Source: Gordius sp. MW1 (lineage: Eukaryota > Nematomorpha > Gordioida > Gordea > Gordiidae). Taken from it: DNA of 64,000 nucleotides. Numbering within the stretch: the first letter of the stretch is position 1; each line of letters starts with the position of its first letter. Under the pieces are notes generated by a model. The model saw only the letters and a list, made by a program, of their open reading frames with translations. It had not been told where the DNA came from and made no database searches. The DNA is taken from the NCBI GenBank assembly GCA_964036665.1, contig OZ038531.1, forward strand, positions 434,001 to 498,000. The letters run 5' to 3'. The translations under genes were made by a program, and so were the position numbers. Below are positions 47,640 through 60,300 of this stretch, piece after piece.

Positions 47640-50600
47640 TTATGTAATATGTATGTATGTATGTGCCGCGAAGACGCCCAAGAGCTTAGTTAGTGCAATC
47701 TAAGATTGAGCCCCTTCTAACGCCAAATGGCGCATCAGGCCACGTTAGTGATAACGTGTGTGAGTATGCTGTAATAAAATGGTTAATATGCAATGTAATT
47801 ATGACATGTAAATATGTAATACCTATTGACTTTAGAGTAATGTAAAGCTATAATGATAATGTTGTAAATGAATAATCCGTGTGAAGATCCTTAATGAGAG
47901 AGCCGCAATAACTGGTTTTTTGAGAAGTCTTTCCAAAGTTTCCTGTCTTGCATGATGGTCAACAATGAATTCCAATCATGGCCTAGTGTTTGGACATCGC
48001 GGAACACCTTGTAGAGCCAGCTGCCATTGCATTTGCGACCTTTTAGCATGGGTGGACGCCAGAACAGGGAAGACAGACAATAGTTGGTTCCCTTCCTTCG
48101 TACTTGATGAGCCAGAAAGCCCCATTTCCTCGCTAGTAGAATATTTTTAATTGGAGCGATTTTGCAGCGCACACATAGATCCTCGTTGGTTATTCTCGTC
48201 GGGTAAAATATCCGGCAAACGATACGTAGCATTTTATTGAGACTGACTTGTAGTTTCTTTAAGCTGGGAGCCTTCAGTGACCAAGATTCGCAACCGTATA
48301 AGAGAATTGGTAGGATAGTGACTTTAAAAATCCTCAGACGTGTATGGAGCGTCAGTTGACGTGAGCGGCAAATCGTTGAGCATGAGTAGAATTTGACCAT
48401 GGTCCGACGGATCTTCGATTCGACATCAGCTTCGGCGTAGGTATCTGGAGTAAGGTCCACTCCCAAATAACGGACTTTTTCAGATGCATTGATTACGTTT
48501 TTGTTGACTAGCAGAGTAGAGTTCGAAGAATCGTTTATACGAATCATTGAGCATCTCGGGGTTTATAAACAGTCCTGCTTGCTTGGCTTGGAAGCTGAAC
48601 CTGTCTAACATAAGTTGTGCTTTGGAAATAGAAGGGGCCACTAGACATATGTCGTCTGCGAACAGCAGGGATGATAGAATAGTGCCATTTAGTTTGATAC
48701 CATCGGTCGGAAGCGTGGATCTCTTCATTATTAGATCCATCGCAATTATAAAAAGGAGGGTGGACAGCGGGCAACCTTGCCTGACACCCGATGTTACTGG
48801 TATGGGCTCCGATTTATGGTGGAGGTGGGAGATAACTAGTTTCATGTTTTCATAGAGTAGAAAGATCATGAGAGTTATTTTCTTATGCAAGCCTATAGGC
48901 AGAGCGCTTCCCAAATGTATAGATGGCACAGCGAGTCAAAAGCTTTAGCGATGTCTAAAAAAACAAGAACTAGGGGGGCACCGCTTGTCCGTGAGATGTC
49001 CATTATGTTCCTTAATGTTATTATGTGCTCTGTCGTCGTACGGCACTTCCTAAACCCTGTTTGATTGTTTTTAATTATTTCATCCACCTCGCTGTAAATT
49101 CGATTGTATATAACCTTGATGAATATTTTTGATTCCAGGTTAATGATAGTCACGCCCCGGTAGTTGTTGGGATTAGATGGATCTCCTTTTTTGAAAAGTT
49201 TGATCAAGTGACCTATTGTCCAGGAGTCCGGTATAACCTCTTTCGTCCAAACTTTCCGAAACAAGTGGTGCAAAAGAGAGCTAGAGATATGGGAGTCGGC
49301 TTTGAGTGCTTCTGAGGTTAGACCTGACGGGTCGGCCGCTTTGTGGGATTTGAGTGACTTGATAGCTCTGTCAATTTCGAATAAAGAGGGGGGATCCGTA
49401 TCGATGTGGAGGGGTGGTGGGCCTTTAAAGTTTACGATAAATCCTTTGTATATATCCACTACAGGGAATAAGGGCTGGGGCGACAAGATTAATCGAAAAT
49501 GGTCTTCCCAGGCTTTGGTTTGGGCCAAGAAGTCGTTGGAGCCGCCAACTGTGTTTATGCTGTTGTAGGCTCGTTTGGAGAATGTGTTACAGTTAAGGCT
49601 GTCTAGGATGGTAAATAGCTGGTGATTGTTATTAGAGCGTGCTGCCGCTTCGGCTTCTGTGGTTTTTGCGTTAATAAACGCAATTTTGTCTTGTCTAATG
49701 CTGGATTTAATACGCTTGCTGAGAGCGGATAAGCATGCGTTTTTGAAAGGAAACTCATTTCTATCAAAGTAGATGTTAGATTTTGTCTTGAGTAGCCCAA
49801 GTGTTTTTTCAGAACCATGTCTTTGTTCTAATTCGACTCTGGTCCTTCAAGGGAATTGTAAAAATTTCTGATATTTTAATGCTGTGATCGTTTATCGACA
49901 GGTCGGAAAGGTTGTTGTTTTGGATTTTTAGGTGTAGGCGGTCCCTAAATTCAGTGTTTTGGGACAAACCTTGGGGCCTTATTTTCTGGGATTTGCGTGT
50001 CGGAGGAACCCGTAGGGTAGCTGCTTTCAACACTAGTTCAGCGGCTATTGCACAATGGTCAGCGTCATCAGTGAGGGGGTCCAAAATTATATGAAAGTTT
50101 CTGACGATTTTGAAATGTCGTGACCTACAGATCAGATGGTCTATTTGGCTTGATTGCAAGTTGTTTTTTTTCCGGAAGATGGCCAGCCGATTATAGGGAA
50201 GATCTGAGAATGCTGAAGTAATTTGCCAATTTCCCGTATTGCACCATTTTTTAGAATAATACCGTTTCTGTTGTTGGAGCCTAAGGTGTTAGGGCCTATT
50301 AAATTAGGGTTGTCACGGTCAGTGCGCCCGACGGATGAATTCAAGTCACCGATTATAATTGGCACCGACTTGCGGCTTAATTTTTTGATTTTGTCAGAGA
50401 GAAGACTGAAAAATTCGTTAATAACTTTAGTTTTGTAGGAAGATGTAGGTGCATAAACGTTTATCACCGACACCACACGTATCCCTATTGTTAGATTAAT
50501 TATAAGAATTCTTTCATTTACCCAGTCGATACTCAGAACGGAAAGACGTTTACTTATAAATGTTGAAACCCCTGTGGCTGAATTATCTGTAAAACCCACG

Positions 50601-50767
50601 TGGTAAAGGATGTACTCGGAGTTGCTGTCGATTCTAGAATGAGGAATCCGCGTCTGTTGTAGGCATAAGATGTCGAGTTTATGATTTCTTGCGAATGTTA
50701 ACATCATCTGTTGTTGGCCTTGTATCATAAGGGAATTGATATTTATTGAGGCTATTTTGATCTTCAT
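47640..50767 (-). mobile_element. Broken non-LTR retrotransposon (APE endonuclease + RT)
   Basis: The minus strand starts with MKIKIASININSL at 50767. An APE-type endonuclease follows (VINVYAPTS, IIGDLNSSVG; then DDADHCAIAAEL near 50060). Next is reverse transcriptase (49528-48893: DPSGLTSEAL, NYRGVTIINLESKIF, QTGFRKCRTTTEH, FLDIAKAFDSL; 48929-48480: GVRQGCPLSTLLF and SLLFADDICLVA). The C-terminal region is 48547-47891 (RYLGVDL, LLYGCESWSL). At least four to five frame interruptions split it, so it is inactive. The endonuclease has QQT where most have QET. A (CATA)n-like tract near 47640-47662 may be the 3' tail. Domain order and LLYGCESW suggest an RTE- or related APE-clade element. The clade is not settled. 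Confidence 0.8.
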
Positions 50768-51796
50768 TAGCGGTTAAGATATTGGACGAGGTTGAGGAAT
50801 AGATTATGGACGGATGAGTTAAACCCTTTCTCAAGTGTTATATATTTTGAAATAATGCGTTGTAGATTAAATTAGAAAATGTGGGTAGTATTCAGCAAGT
50901 CTTAGGATAGGGCCCTGACGTTACCAATAAATACAGCAACGCTTACCAATAGTATGACGAAGTGTTAAGTAACAGTTTTCAGAACACTTCTAAGAGCGAG
51001 GCTAGCAGCAGCGCATGGATAAATGTACTTAGCAGCGATTGATATGGGTTGATTTGGAAGTAGGTGGATTTTAACCATAGCTCCTATAAGTATAGTTGTC
51101 GAGAAGAAGTATTACCAACATATAATGATTAGGCCGAGGGAAAGAAATTACCAGGGTATTATGGATGTAGCTGGGTCGTGAGAGTTATTTGGGGGGAGGG
51201 GAAGCTTATATACCTCGAATATGTTGTTGCAAAGTAAAATTCTCAGTGAGGTTATTTTACGTGCTTTGATTAAGTGTTAGTATGAAGACGATGATTAATT
51301 CTAGCACCGACTTGGACGTAAACACATAGCTAGCATATGTGTCATAAGCTTTGTCATCAAGAGGGGTAAAAATGCTTAAGAGGTTATTAGTATAATGACG
51401 ATGATTAATTAAAGTATCATGCACATGCAGATAACTTCCATGACGCCTAAAGCCCCTGGGAGCGGCGTGGCTTGCTGTGTGTGGGAGGGGTGTGAGCCGA
51501 GATAATAGTACCAATAGGCGTAAACCAATAATGTCTAAAGAAGTTTAATTAAGGGGCTGTGGGGAAGGGGGGGGGGGCTGATTAGTCCGAACAAATTAAG
51601 TATAGTCCGACTCGCGAGATCAAAGTTTAGGCGGGATAGCATGATTACTAGAATTTAAGCCCACAGTGCTTTTGTCTAAAGGATGTCGAGGGAGCTCTAG
51701 AGTATTTCCTTCTATATTAAAGTTTCTCATTACTTAACAGTTTCTTTACTTTGTAATTAAGTTATTGAATAATGATTGTGTTATAGATATATGCAT
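50768..51796. other. Stretch upstream of the broken LINE
   Basis: This may include the LINE's 5' non-coding end. No gene recognised. The 85-residue minus-strand frame at 51257-51514 has no domain. Confidence 0.25.
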
Positions 51797-52107
51797 ATGG
51801 GCTCGAAATTCAACGCTGCTTTTAATAAGTTCGTAAAAGAAAACCCCTAAACCTTATAAGTGTGTTATACTTGGGAAACAGTTGTTTGTCTTTTATAAGA
51901 TAAATAATTTTTCTCCTAATTGAAGTTAATTCCTAATTAAAGTTAAATGGGCTCGAAATTCAACGCTGCTTTTAATAAATTCGTAAAAACTCTAAAGAGT
52001 CTAGGATAAATTTAAAAAGAAAAACCCTAAACCTTATAAGTGTGTTATTTGTCTTTTATAGGATAATTAATTTTTCTCCTAATTGAAGTTAATTCCTAAT
52101 TGAAGTT
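51797..52107. repeat. Tandem duplication, two units of about 150-160 bp
   Basis: Units at 51797-51946 and 51947-52107 both start ATGGGCTCGAAATTCAACGC and end in CTCCTAATTGAAGTTAATTC-type sequence. The second has a short internal insertion with AAACTCTAAAGAGT and lacks part of the first. Non-coding. Confidence 0.75.
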
Positions 52108-52381
52108 AATCAACTTTCGCCCCCCTCCCTATGAATAAATGCACAAATAAATTAGATTAATGAGCATGCTCTTAACCGTGGATCAAATTGTGCTGGATAT
52201 TATAATTTCCGTGGTGATTTCTTTGTCGGTTGTATAGACATGGTAACAACACATGCGTTATTATTAAAAGGGCGAGATGGACAGGACTATTGTACTAATT
52301 TATATTATAAAAATATTTTGGTCATTTGACTTCTGCCCGTTGTCATATGTTTTTGTGAGTCTCCTTTTAAAAATTAATTAA

Positions 52382-52675
<294 letters not shown>

Positions 52676-52714
52676 TTGACACCCTGGATTTTTAATTGTG
52701 TACATATTTTAGCA

Positions 52715-52720
52715 AATAAA
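52715..52720 (+). other. Poly(A) signal of NEDD8
   Basis: AATAAA 40 bp after the stop, giving a very short 3'UTR. Confidence 0.5.
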
Positions 52721-54377
52721 TGTTAAAGCAACAGTATTTGCAAATTTGAAATTAAGCAGCTTCAGGACTTTGAATAATATTTGTTAAATTATAAGTTTTA
52801 TTTAACTGATGTTTTTTCATGTTTGATTAATCTTAAAATGTTGTATATAACTATAAATCAAATAATAGACCATTAAAGAAAGCTTTTCATATATTCTTTT
52901 GGGGTTATATTTTATTATTTTAACTATTCAATTTAGAATGTTTAGATGTTATAATATGATTTTTTAACTTACAATATTATTAATTATGACTTCATCACAC
53001 ATTTCTCTACTATGCATAACTTAGAGGAAACCTTCTCTATTATTTTTATTCTTTCAATTTATGTTAAGCTTTTCCTAAGAACTTAACCTATAACAAATTT
53101 ATTATTGATTGTAACGTAAATCACATTTATTAATTTAATGGTATTTTGGCTGCTTTTATTTTTTTAATATAAATTTTCATTTAGCTAAATCTAATATTTT
53201 TTTTATAAAAAAACAATTCTATAAAATGTTATTTCTAATAATCATATCTCGTCCTTTTGTAAAATAAACTTTAATTCATGCTATTATAAAGTTTTTATTA
53301 TTAAATACGGTGTCAACCTAAAATGTGTCATAAATTTATGAATGTTTATGTCATTTATTTAATAAGTACAGATATAAATCAGTTGGACAATTTTGTTTAA
53401 CTAACCAAATTTTCTCTGTATGCAATTAAAAAGCATTTTTTATTTGTGGTTAAAACTAGTGACCCACTTATTCATGATAATTTAAATATTATAACACTGA
53501 ATTTATTTATAATTATTTTTCATGTGTCAATTATATTTAAGACATGAAACATTTTGCAAAATTAAAAAAATTCAAGGGAAATATCATATAGTGTCTGTCC
53601 CTATGTTGTACATAAACTTCTTTATATAATATTTCCTTGTTAAATTAAAAAGCTGGTGTCTTAATTGTGTATTTGTTAGTTGTTAGCCCAATCTATGAGC
53701 TAACATTTATTGTCATCAGACACCTTTGGTGCATATCGGCACGTTCAGTATTTGTTAGTAAGCATTTAAGTAAGTAGTGACAGGATTACAATTACTTTAA
53801 TAATACCAATAAGAAATTGATTAAGAATTTTTCATCCTTCCTCACAATAACTTTGATGCATGGCCATTATAACCCTATAAATTATAATGATTTGATTTGA
53901 ACATTTTTTTGCCAATTTTGATTTTTAAATAACTACCAGTGATTAAGTTGTTCCACGCAGTGTTTTAAACTGTTTTATTGAAATAAAGCTTTAAAAAAAC
54001 ATATAGTGTTAAAAATAAATAATCATTATATTAAAATCGAATCCTCCTTGGAATTTTGGATGAATGAGGAATGTTTCGAAAGTTACCGCATTTAGATTCT
54101 TTTAAAAGATCCTATTTAAAGAACAAATATAATTTCTGACATCATTTTAAAAAATTCACACATAATCGTAATAGTAAAACCGTTGGCAACTAATAATCTC
54201 AGTGTAAAGGTGACATTTAAATTGCATCATTACAGTCATACAAAATAAATATCAGCAAGTAAATACCATCAAAATTTTGTAATATATATTTTCTAATTTT
54301 TTAATTAATCCCTACAAAAGAATATTGATATAATTGTTCCTAATTCCATTTATAAAACGACAGCTACTAAACTATTA
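52721..54377. other. Intergenic, AT-rich
   Basis: No gene, repeat end or RNA recognised. It lies between the 3' ends of NEDD8 (+) and the ZP-N gene (-), so it is a convergent 3'-3' interval. Confidence 0.5.
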
Positions 54378-55116
54378 TTATCCTTTAAACCTTGACCATT
54401 TTTGCCAGGACACTTTGTGAAACGCACTATTACCTTTTAGAATATTTTTGGCGCCGGGACTGCATGTAGCGTCGCAAGGCACGCTAAAGCAATAGAAGGT
54501 GTAGGTGCGTATATGTGGATCGTTTTGATATCTAAGATCGACGGTTGCGGCGGAATGGGTTGCGTTCTGATAATAACAAGTGAAGAGATGCATATTAATT
54601 TCTTAATTGTTAGTTTTCCTGTTGTCTCAAACTCAGTCGTGCGCTCGAGAAAACAAAAAGGCTTAATGCTACTTAGCGCTGAAACACTGGTAGGAATAAG
54701 TCAATATAATTTAAACACAACTGCAACCCAACACCTCTAAATGACTCTAGTATATTTGGCCGATTCTTTAGATTACAATATTTTTTCTATCATTTATTAA
54801 TCCGTACTCTAAACTCGATTCGTTTTCCTTTTTATTTTAGTTGACATTGTTCATTTTTTATTCAATTGTCTTACTCAAGGAGTCGCAATGTTTATCTAAA
54901 AAGAGACGACAATATAAAATAGACTTGGTTATGTAAGTACCCTTGCTATGGCGTTGCAAACTGTGTAGACGTAATCAACGTTGGCTTTCGATTGCGAATT
55001 AAAATCTTGTGAGCATCCTTTCACATTTTCGTTCCCACGCACAAATATTTTGCCCGAGAATTTGGGTTCGAACGTAAATTTGAGATTAAAACCGTCTACC
55101 CTGCACTTCTGATCCA
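54378..55116 (-). CDS. ZP-N module I and C-terminus
   Basis: Exon 55116-54941 reads VDQKCRVDGFNLKFTF, FSGKIFVRG, VKGCSQD and TVCNAIAR. Exon 54566-54378 reads VDLRYQNDPHIRTYTFYC, then CDATC and the stop. Reading upstream without splicing gives a hydrophobic stretch (IFFFFITSFIFA) that mimics a signal peptide. The acceptor TTTTTGCAG and the phase match to linker 55223-55202 favour an internal exon. Confidence 0.6.
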
Positions 55117-56380
55117 CTGCAAAAATAAACGAAGTTATGAAAAAGAAAAAAATACAAGATTGCTTGATTAGACAATGACACGTCACATTCGTCTAAATTA
55201 CCTGTTTTTGGATACACGATTTTCTACGAGCGTAAAAGTGGAAAAAATATGTTAAACGATCCGTTTATATCGCATAAAATAAGAATTTTAACCAAATTGT
55301 GAGAATACTTTGGCAGGGATGGTGTATGTAGTGTATCGGCAAAACATTCTGGTCGTTTGTATTTCCCCGGTAGCGTATTTGATTGTTAAGGTGTTTTTGT
55401 AATCGTTGTTTTCCTAAGGAGCAATACCAAAGATTGGTGAAAAAATCATTTACCGTGCGTATTATTAGAGGTTACAAAAACGAACAAACCTTGATTGTTC
55501 CACATTTATCTCGGTCCACGTTCAGAGTTAAATCAGTTTGTCCGTGACCATTCACATGACATGCTGGGTCTTGCGTGTATAAGGAGCCTTCAAACGGTTT
55601 GGAGAAATGAAGTCTCAACAAAAATTGCTTGTCTCCGCACTTTAGGTTTACTTAAACGATAAATAAAATACAAATTTACTCATCTTTAAAACTAAAATTT
55701 ACAACGATGAACAAAAATAATATATAAAAGTGTTGGGGAACGTATTGAATATGGCGTTGTTATAAAATTACTTTTTGGACGTGGGAGTAACTTGTGGGTA
55801 ACCTTGTAAATGATGCGAAAAATATGAATGATAACGATAAAACGTTGTAAAAGCTTTTTTAAAAATCATATAAATGATTGTCACCTTTGATACGATCCCG
55901 TAACTGCAACTATAATAGAAGGCGAGCTTGTTCACGTAACCAGGGAACATATCTTCAGGGTATTCGATGGTCAAATCGTTTTTGTAAACCCCATTAACCT
56001 ATCAATTCAAATGAATAAACTCTAAATGTAAAAATCCTAATAATTCTAGTGTGTATCATCATCAAAAGCTGGAAAGCCTATTGTTATTCAAATATATACT
56101 TTTTAGTCTATTAAACAAATTAAAAGCATAGCGGCATAGTTTGATCTTAAAAGAGCGCCCAACGGCATGTAATCCCAAATTTGGCGAGTAGTTTTAATTA
56201 CAAGTTAACTTTAACTCACTCCATGACTGCCACATCGATCGTGGGGAATGACCCACTTGATTGTCTTTTCATTATGCACTTTTTTGACGCAACTGGCATC
56301 CTTGTTGTAGATGCGACCGACAAACGTTTTCACGAATGTAAACGTGAGAGCTATCGAATTGGGTTGACAGGTAATCACAT
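54378..56380 (-). CDS. Three-module ZP-N protein (downstream ZP unit)
   Basis: Exons in transcript order: 56380-56220, 55998-55885, 55790-55772, 55650-55490, 55413-55309, 55223-55202, 55116-54941 and 54566-54378 (stop). Phases agree at every junction. Each module has the four-cysteine ZP-N pattern of cuticlin-type proteins: C, then an F...F-x-G-x-(I/L)-(Y/F) strand, C, a CG-like third Cys, and a fourth Cys in the next exon. ZP-N domains mediate polymerisation or recognition in extracellular coats. No ZP-C half or transmembrane anchor is visible. The last exon ends in a basic tail after two extra cysteines (PCDATC). The 5' end is not resolved. The first exon could also accept splicing from the preceding unit. 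Confidence 0.65.
55309..55650 (-). CDS. ZP-N module H
   Basis: Exon 55650-55490 reads NLKCGDKQFLLRLHF, KPFEGSLYTQDPAC and DRDKCGTIK. Exon 55413-55309 reads YKNTLTIKYATGE and TTRMFCRYTTYTI. A 22-bp linker exon (55223-55202, KIVYPKT) follows. Confidence 0.7.
55885..56380 (-). CDS. ZP-N module G
   Basis: Exon 56380-56220 reads VITCQPNSIALTFTF, TFVGRIYNKDASC and PHDRCGSHG. Exon 55998-55885 reads VYKNDLTIEYPEDMF and LAFYYSCSYG. This is the clearest match to nematode/arthropod ZP-N in the block. A 19-bp linker exon (55790-55772, LLPRPK) follows. Confidence 0.7.
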
Positions 56381-57114
56381 CTGCGAAACAAATTCAAGTC
56401 AGATAATCCATATAGTTAAGTTTTTTCTACCAAAACTTATCGCTCATCTATTTAAATTTCGATGCTTGTATCTTACCAAAAGTAGAAATTAACAATGTCA
56501 AAGAGTAATCAAATTTTTTTGAAGCAGTTAACCCTATGGCTTATCAAATGGGACGCTGTTTGATATGCGCAACTGTATCATTGTTATAAAGTGGCTATGT
56601 CAGATGTGCCAATTATAATGTCTTTTTATTGTTTTAATTGTACAAGCAAACATTTAGGGCCCTTCTTTGAAACTTAATGTGATGAATCTTTGGCTAATTT
56701 AAAGCACACGAAAAGATAAGCTTTTGCGGAAATGTTTTACCTCTAAAGCTTTAATTAAAATGCTCTACCTTTAATAAATATTAATTATACAAAAAATGGC
56801 GGCAGCCCTTAACAACCTTAAATATTGCACATTAACGCATTGTCATTAAGTATACCATAAAGATTTAATATAATTGATTTTATCATTATTTAATTTGATG
56901 GTCAATGTCCCTTAAAAAATTGTTTGCAAGGGAAGAATATAGTTTTGCATTAAATATGAGGAATTGTCGGTTTCCATTTTTAAAGTAGCATCTAAAGGTT
57001 TTTAATCTAGCAAGCGATGTTTAAAAATTAATGTTAGGCTGCAATAAAATTGCAAATCGCGGCGATCAGTTAAAAAAATATGTTATAAATAAAAAAATAA
57101 GTTATAAATTTAGG
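56381..57114. other. Interval between the two ZP units
   Basis: AT-rich. It may hold the 3'UTR of the upstream unit and the promoter and first exon of the downstream one. A minus-strand stretch near 56525-56477 reads TAS..YSLTLLISTF before a GTAAGA donor in phase 1, compatible with exon 56380, but it has no in-frame ATG. No clear first exon. Confidence 0.3.
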
Positions 57115-57341
57115 CTAACATTTAGCATTGCTTTTGGGGGTCAGTTTTGCTGTTTTCCAAGAAGTACCAACTTGACCTTTTCCAGTTTTTTCGCGAGCGT
57201 TTTCGCCCGCTCCCCCGTTCGCGTCTTCTTCGATACCTCCTTGACCTTTCTCTAATTCGAAACCGCCCTCCGCTTCTGACCCACTCGAATCGCCCCACAC
57301 TATTGAGCCACCCGGCTTGTAAGAGGGCCCCTGTCCTTTGT
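57115..57341 (-). CDS. Last exon of the upstream ZP unit
   Basis: It follows CGCTTCGCTAG and joins the large exon in phase 1 (PGK/NKGQGPSYKPGG). It reads WGDSSGSEAEGGFELEKG and ends KSNAKC then TAG, with a single terminal Cys. Acidic Gly-rich composition continues that of the tail. A TTTATT (AATAAA on the minus strand) near 56626 may be its poly(A) signal. Confidence 0.6.
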
Positions 57342-60300
57342 CTAGCGAAGCGTAAATAAGTTATTAGGCATTTGGAATTTATAGAATATGCCACGCTAAT
57401 TTAATTCTGAAAATCGTTTACTTTTGCCGGGCTTGGGAGAGCCGTTCGGATTCAACGGCTCAATAGATTCTCCGTTAGAACCTACGTTATGGGGATATTC
57501 GCCATTGGCCCAATCGTCAGGATTCGTCATGTCGCCCTCAGATGATGAATCATGGGGAATAATTTTGGGTCTTCCTTTGCCACCTTGCTTGCTGCCTTCA
57601 GTATCTTCAGGTGTCAACTCCCCGTTGCCTTCTTCACCTGTCTTAGGACTTCCATTCCCCTTCATAGTACCGTGACCCGATCCATCCCAATGGGTTTTAG
57701 ATGGGCTCGTTTCTTCTCCTGGCATAGTTCCACCCGCTCCATTTTCACCTTCTTCTGGAGCGGTGTCATCAGATCCTTGTACCCCTTTGCCACCTGCCTT
57801 GGATTTAGGTTTCTTAGGCTTTTTTGGACGTTTTTTATGAGCCCTGTGACCTTTTTTACCCTTAGGTCCCTGTTCTTCCGGAACTACCTCGCCAGCTCCA
57901 TTTTCACCCTCCTCTGGAGATGTTTCTTCCGATCCTGGAACTCCTTTGCCGCCAGTTTTGGGTTTAGCTTTATTGGGCTTGCCTGGGCTACCTTTATTAG
58001 GACCAGTACCGCCTTGATCTGTAGGTATGTTATCCCCTGGAGCCATTCCACCTGCTCCGATTTCTCCCTCTCCTGGAGACGTTTCTTCTGATCCTGGAAC
58101 TCCTTTGCCGCCAGTTTTGGGTTTAGATCCATTCGGCTTGCCTGGTCTACCTTTATTAGGACCAGTGCCACCTTGTTCGTTTGGCGTGTTATCCCCTGGT
58201 ATCATTCCACCTGCTCCATGTTCTCCCTCTCCTGGAGATGTATCTTCCGATCCCGGCACTCCTTTGCCGCCAGTTTTGGGTTTAGATCCAGTAGGCTTTC
58301 CTGGGCTACCTTTATTAGGACCAGTGCCACCTTGTTCGTTTGGTGTGTTATCCCATGGTCCCATTCCACCTGCTCCATGTTCTCCCTCTCCGGGAGATGT
58401 TTCTTCCGACCCCGGCACTCCTTTTCCGCCAGTTTTAGGCTTAGATCCACTCGGCTTGCCTGGGCTACCTTTATTAGGACCAGTACCACCTTGTTCGTTT
58501 GGTGTGTTATCCCCTTGTCCCATTCCACCTGCTCCATGTTCTCCCTCTCCTGGAGATGTATCTTCCGACCCCGGAACTCCTTTACCGCCAGTTTTTGGTT
58601 TACTCAGCTTGCCTGGACCACCTTTGTTAGGACCAGAGCCGCCTTGTTCGGTAGGTAAGTTGTCCCCTGGTATCATTCCACCAGGTCCCCGTGTATCAGT
58701 TCTTGGACCCGATTCGTCCGGCTTCGACTTGTCGTGGCCGCCCATCTTTGGCCTGTTTGGTCTTCCGGGAATTAATACACCGTTTCCTTCTTCACCGGTA
58801 TTTGGGGTGCCGTGATCGCGGGCATTTCCTTGTCCAGATCCTGCTACAAAAGTCTTGGGTGTTGATCCCCCTTTATTTCCTGGGCCCATCTCGCCCTCGC
58901 CTTTTTCTCCAGTTCTTGGGCTTGTTTCTGACGAACCAGGAGTCCCGCGGCCACCCGTTTTAGGACCCTTGCCGGTCGGACCTTGATTTGGAATATCTTC
59001 TCCCGGAATGGTTTGATCCGGTGGAATGGGTGATAATTGATCCATTTTCTCGTTATCATCGGGTCTAGAAGGGAACTTACCTTCTGATCCCCCTTTCGGT
59101 TTTTGTTGTCCAGTCCCGAGTCCACCCTCGCTTTCTGGCACGTCTCCAGACGGTTGTCCTGGTTTGGATGCACATTGACCGGCGTAAAACATTTTGTACC
59201 CCGACACAACCTCTTGCCTCGAATACTTTATGGATATGTTGTAGCGATAGGATATTCCGTTCTGCGTTAAAAATAGCATAAACTTGATGAGCATAACCGC
59301 TTTTACCACGTAAAGTTGTTTAGAACGCGCTTGTCTTATATCCCTCAAAAACTTATAATACCTTGTAAAACTTCACAAATAAGTTTCTAACTAGCGGAAG
59401 ACATAGCTTTAACATAAAAATGCAATATATATCTTGATTGTATACGCTATAAAGATATGCTAAACGTAAAATCACAAGTTTCTCTCCTGATTCCAATTCT
59501 GTTTGCTTACCTCGAGAGTGCAGCAATCAGATAGGGGGAACGCTACCTCTACGTCCGTTTTGTCAGACACTTGCATTTTACACTTGTTATCGACGGCGTT
59601 AAGCGAAGAGAAAATTTCACCGCTAAAGGCTTTCTCGAACTTGAAAAATACCTGCACCCTCTCACCCGCACATTTGACGTTGCCTAGAAATAAAAAAAAT
59701 GAGGTTTAAATTTGTGTTTTTAACATGTCAGGGGGTTGTTTTAGTAGATTACAAAGCATATAAAAGAGATTGATGTTTTGTTATATAGTAATTTTTATCC
59801 TTAAATTTATTGGTAAATGAAACTCTACTATTAAGTTCACTTTGGTATTTTCTTTAAAGTTTTGATCCTGTTTAAAATTATTAGTTAGATATTATTTTGC
59901 GAGTATATTTCATAAAATACCCTGTTATATCGTAATAATCCAATAAAAGTTTTTGACGTTATATGTGGTAATATCTTACTTTCGATCGGTTGCGAGACCT
60001 GCAATAATATAAAAAATGTGGGTAATAAATTTTCAATATTTTATAAAATATCGCGACATTTTATATTGGTATGCCATGTAAATACCAAGATAGTTTCTTT
60101 TACGCTCCCCATATACACTGTGGTGGTGGTAGTTGTATCAAATCTCCTACAAAAAATTTGGCCGTTATACATTTTTTAAAATTGTATTATTAATATTTCA
60201 CTTATCCTATATTTAGGATACATGTACCAAAAAAGTAATTTCGTATAAAATTTAAATCTTGGAATTTAAATTTATACTCCAAAAATTTGCCAGTTGCCTC

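Noticed and set aside
54929-55186. Frame opening with a hydrophobic signal-peptide-like start before ZP-N module I
   Set aside because: The hydrophobic stretch is T-rich intron ending in TTTTTGCAG, and the exon after it joins the 22-bp linker at 55223-55202 in exact phase, as in the other modules.
58027-58815. Pro-rich plus-strand frame of 262 residues
   Set aside because: It is the antisense of the Gly/Pro/Glu-rich repeat exon. Long antisense frames are expected from biased repeat codons.
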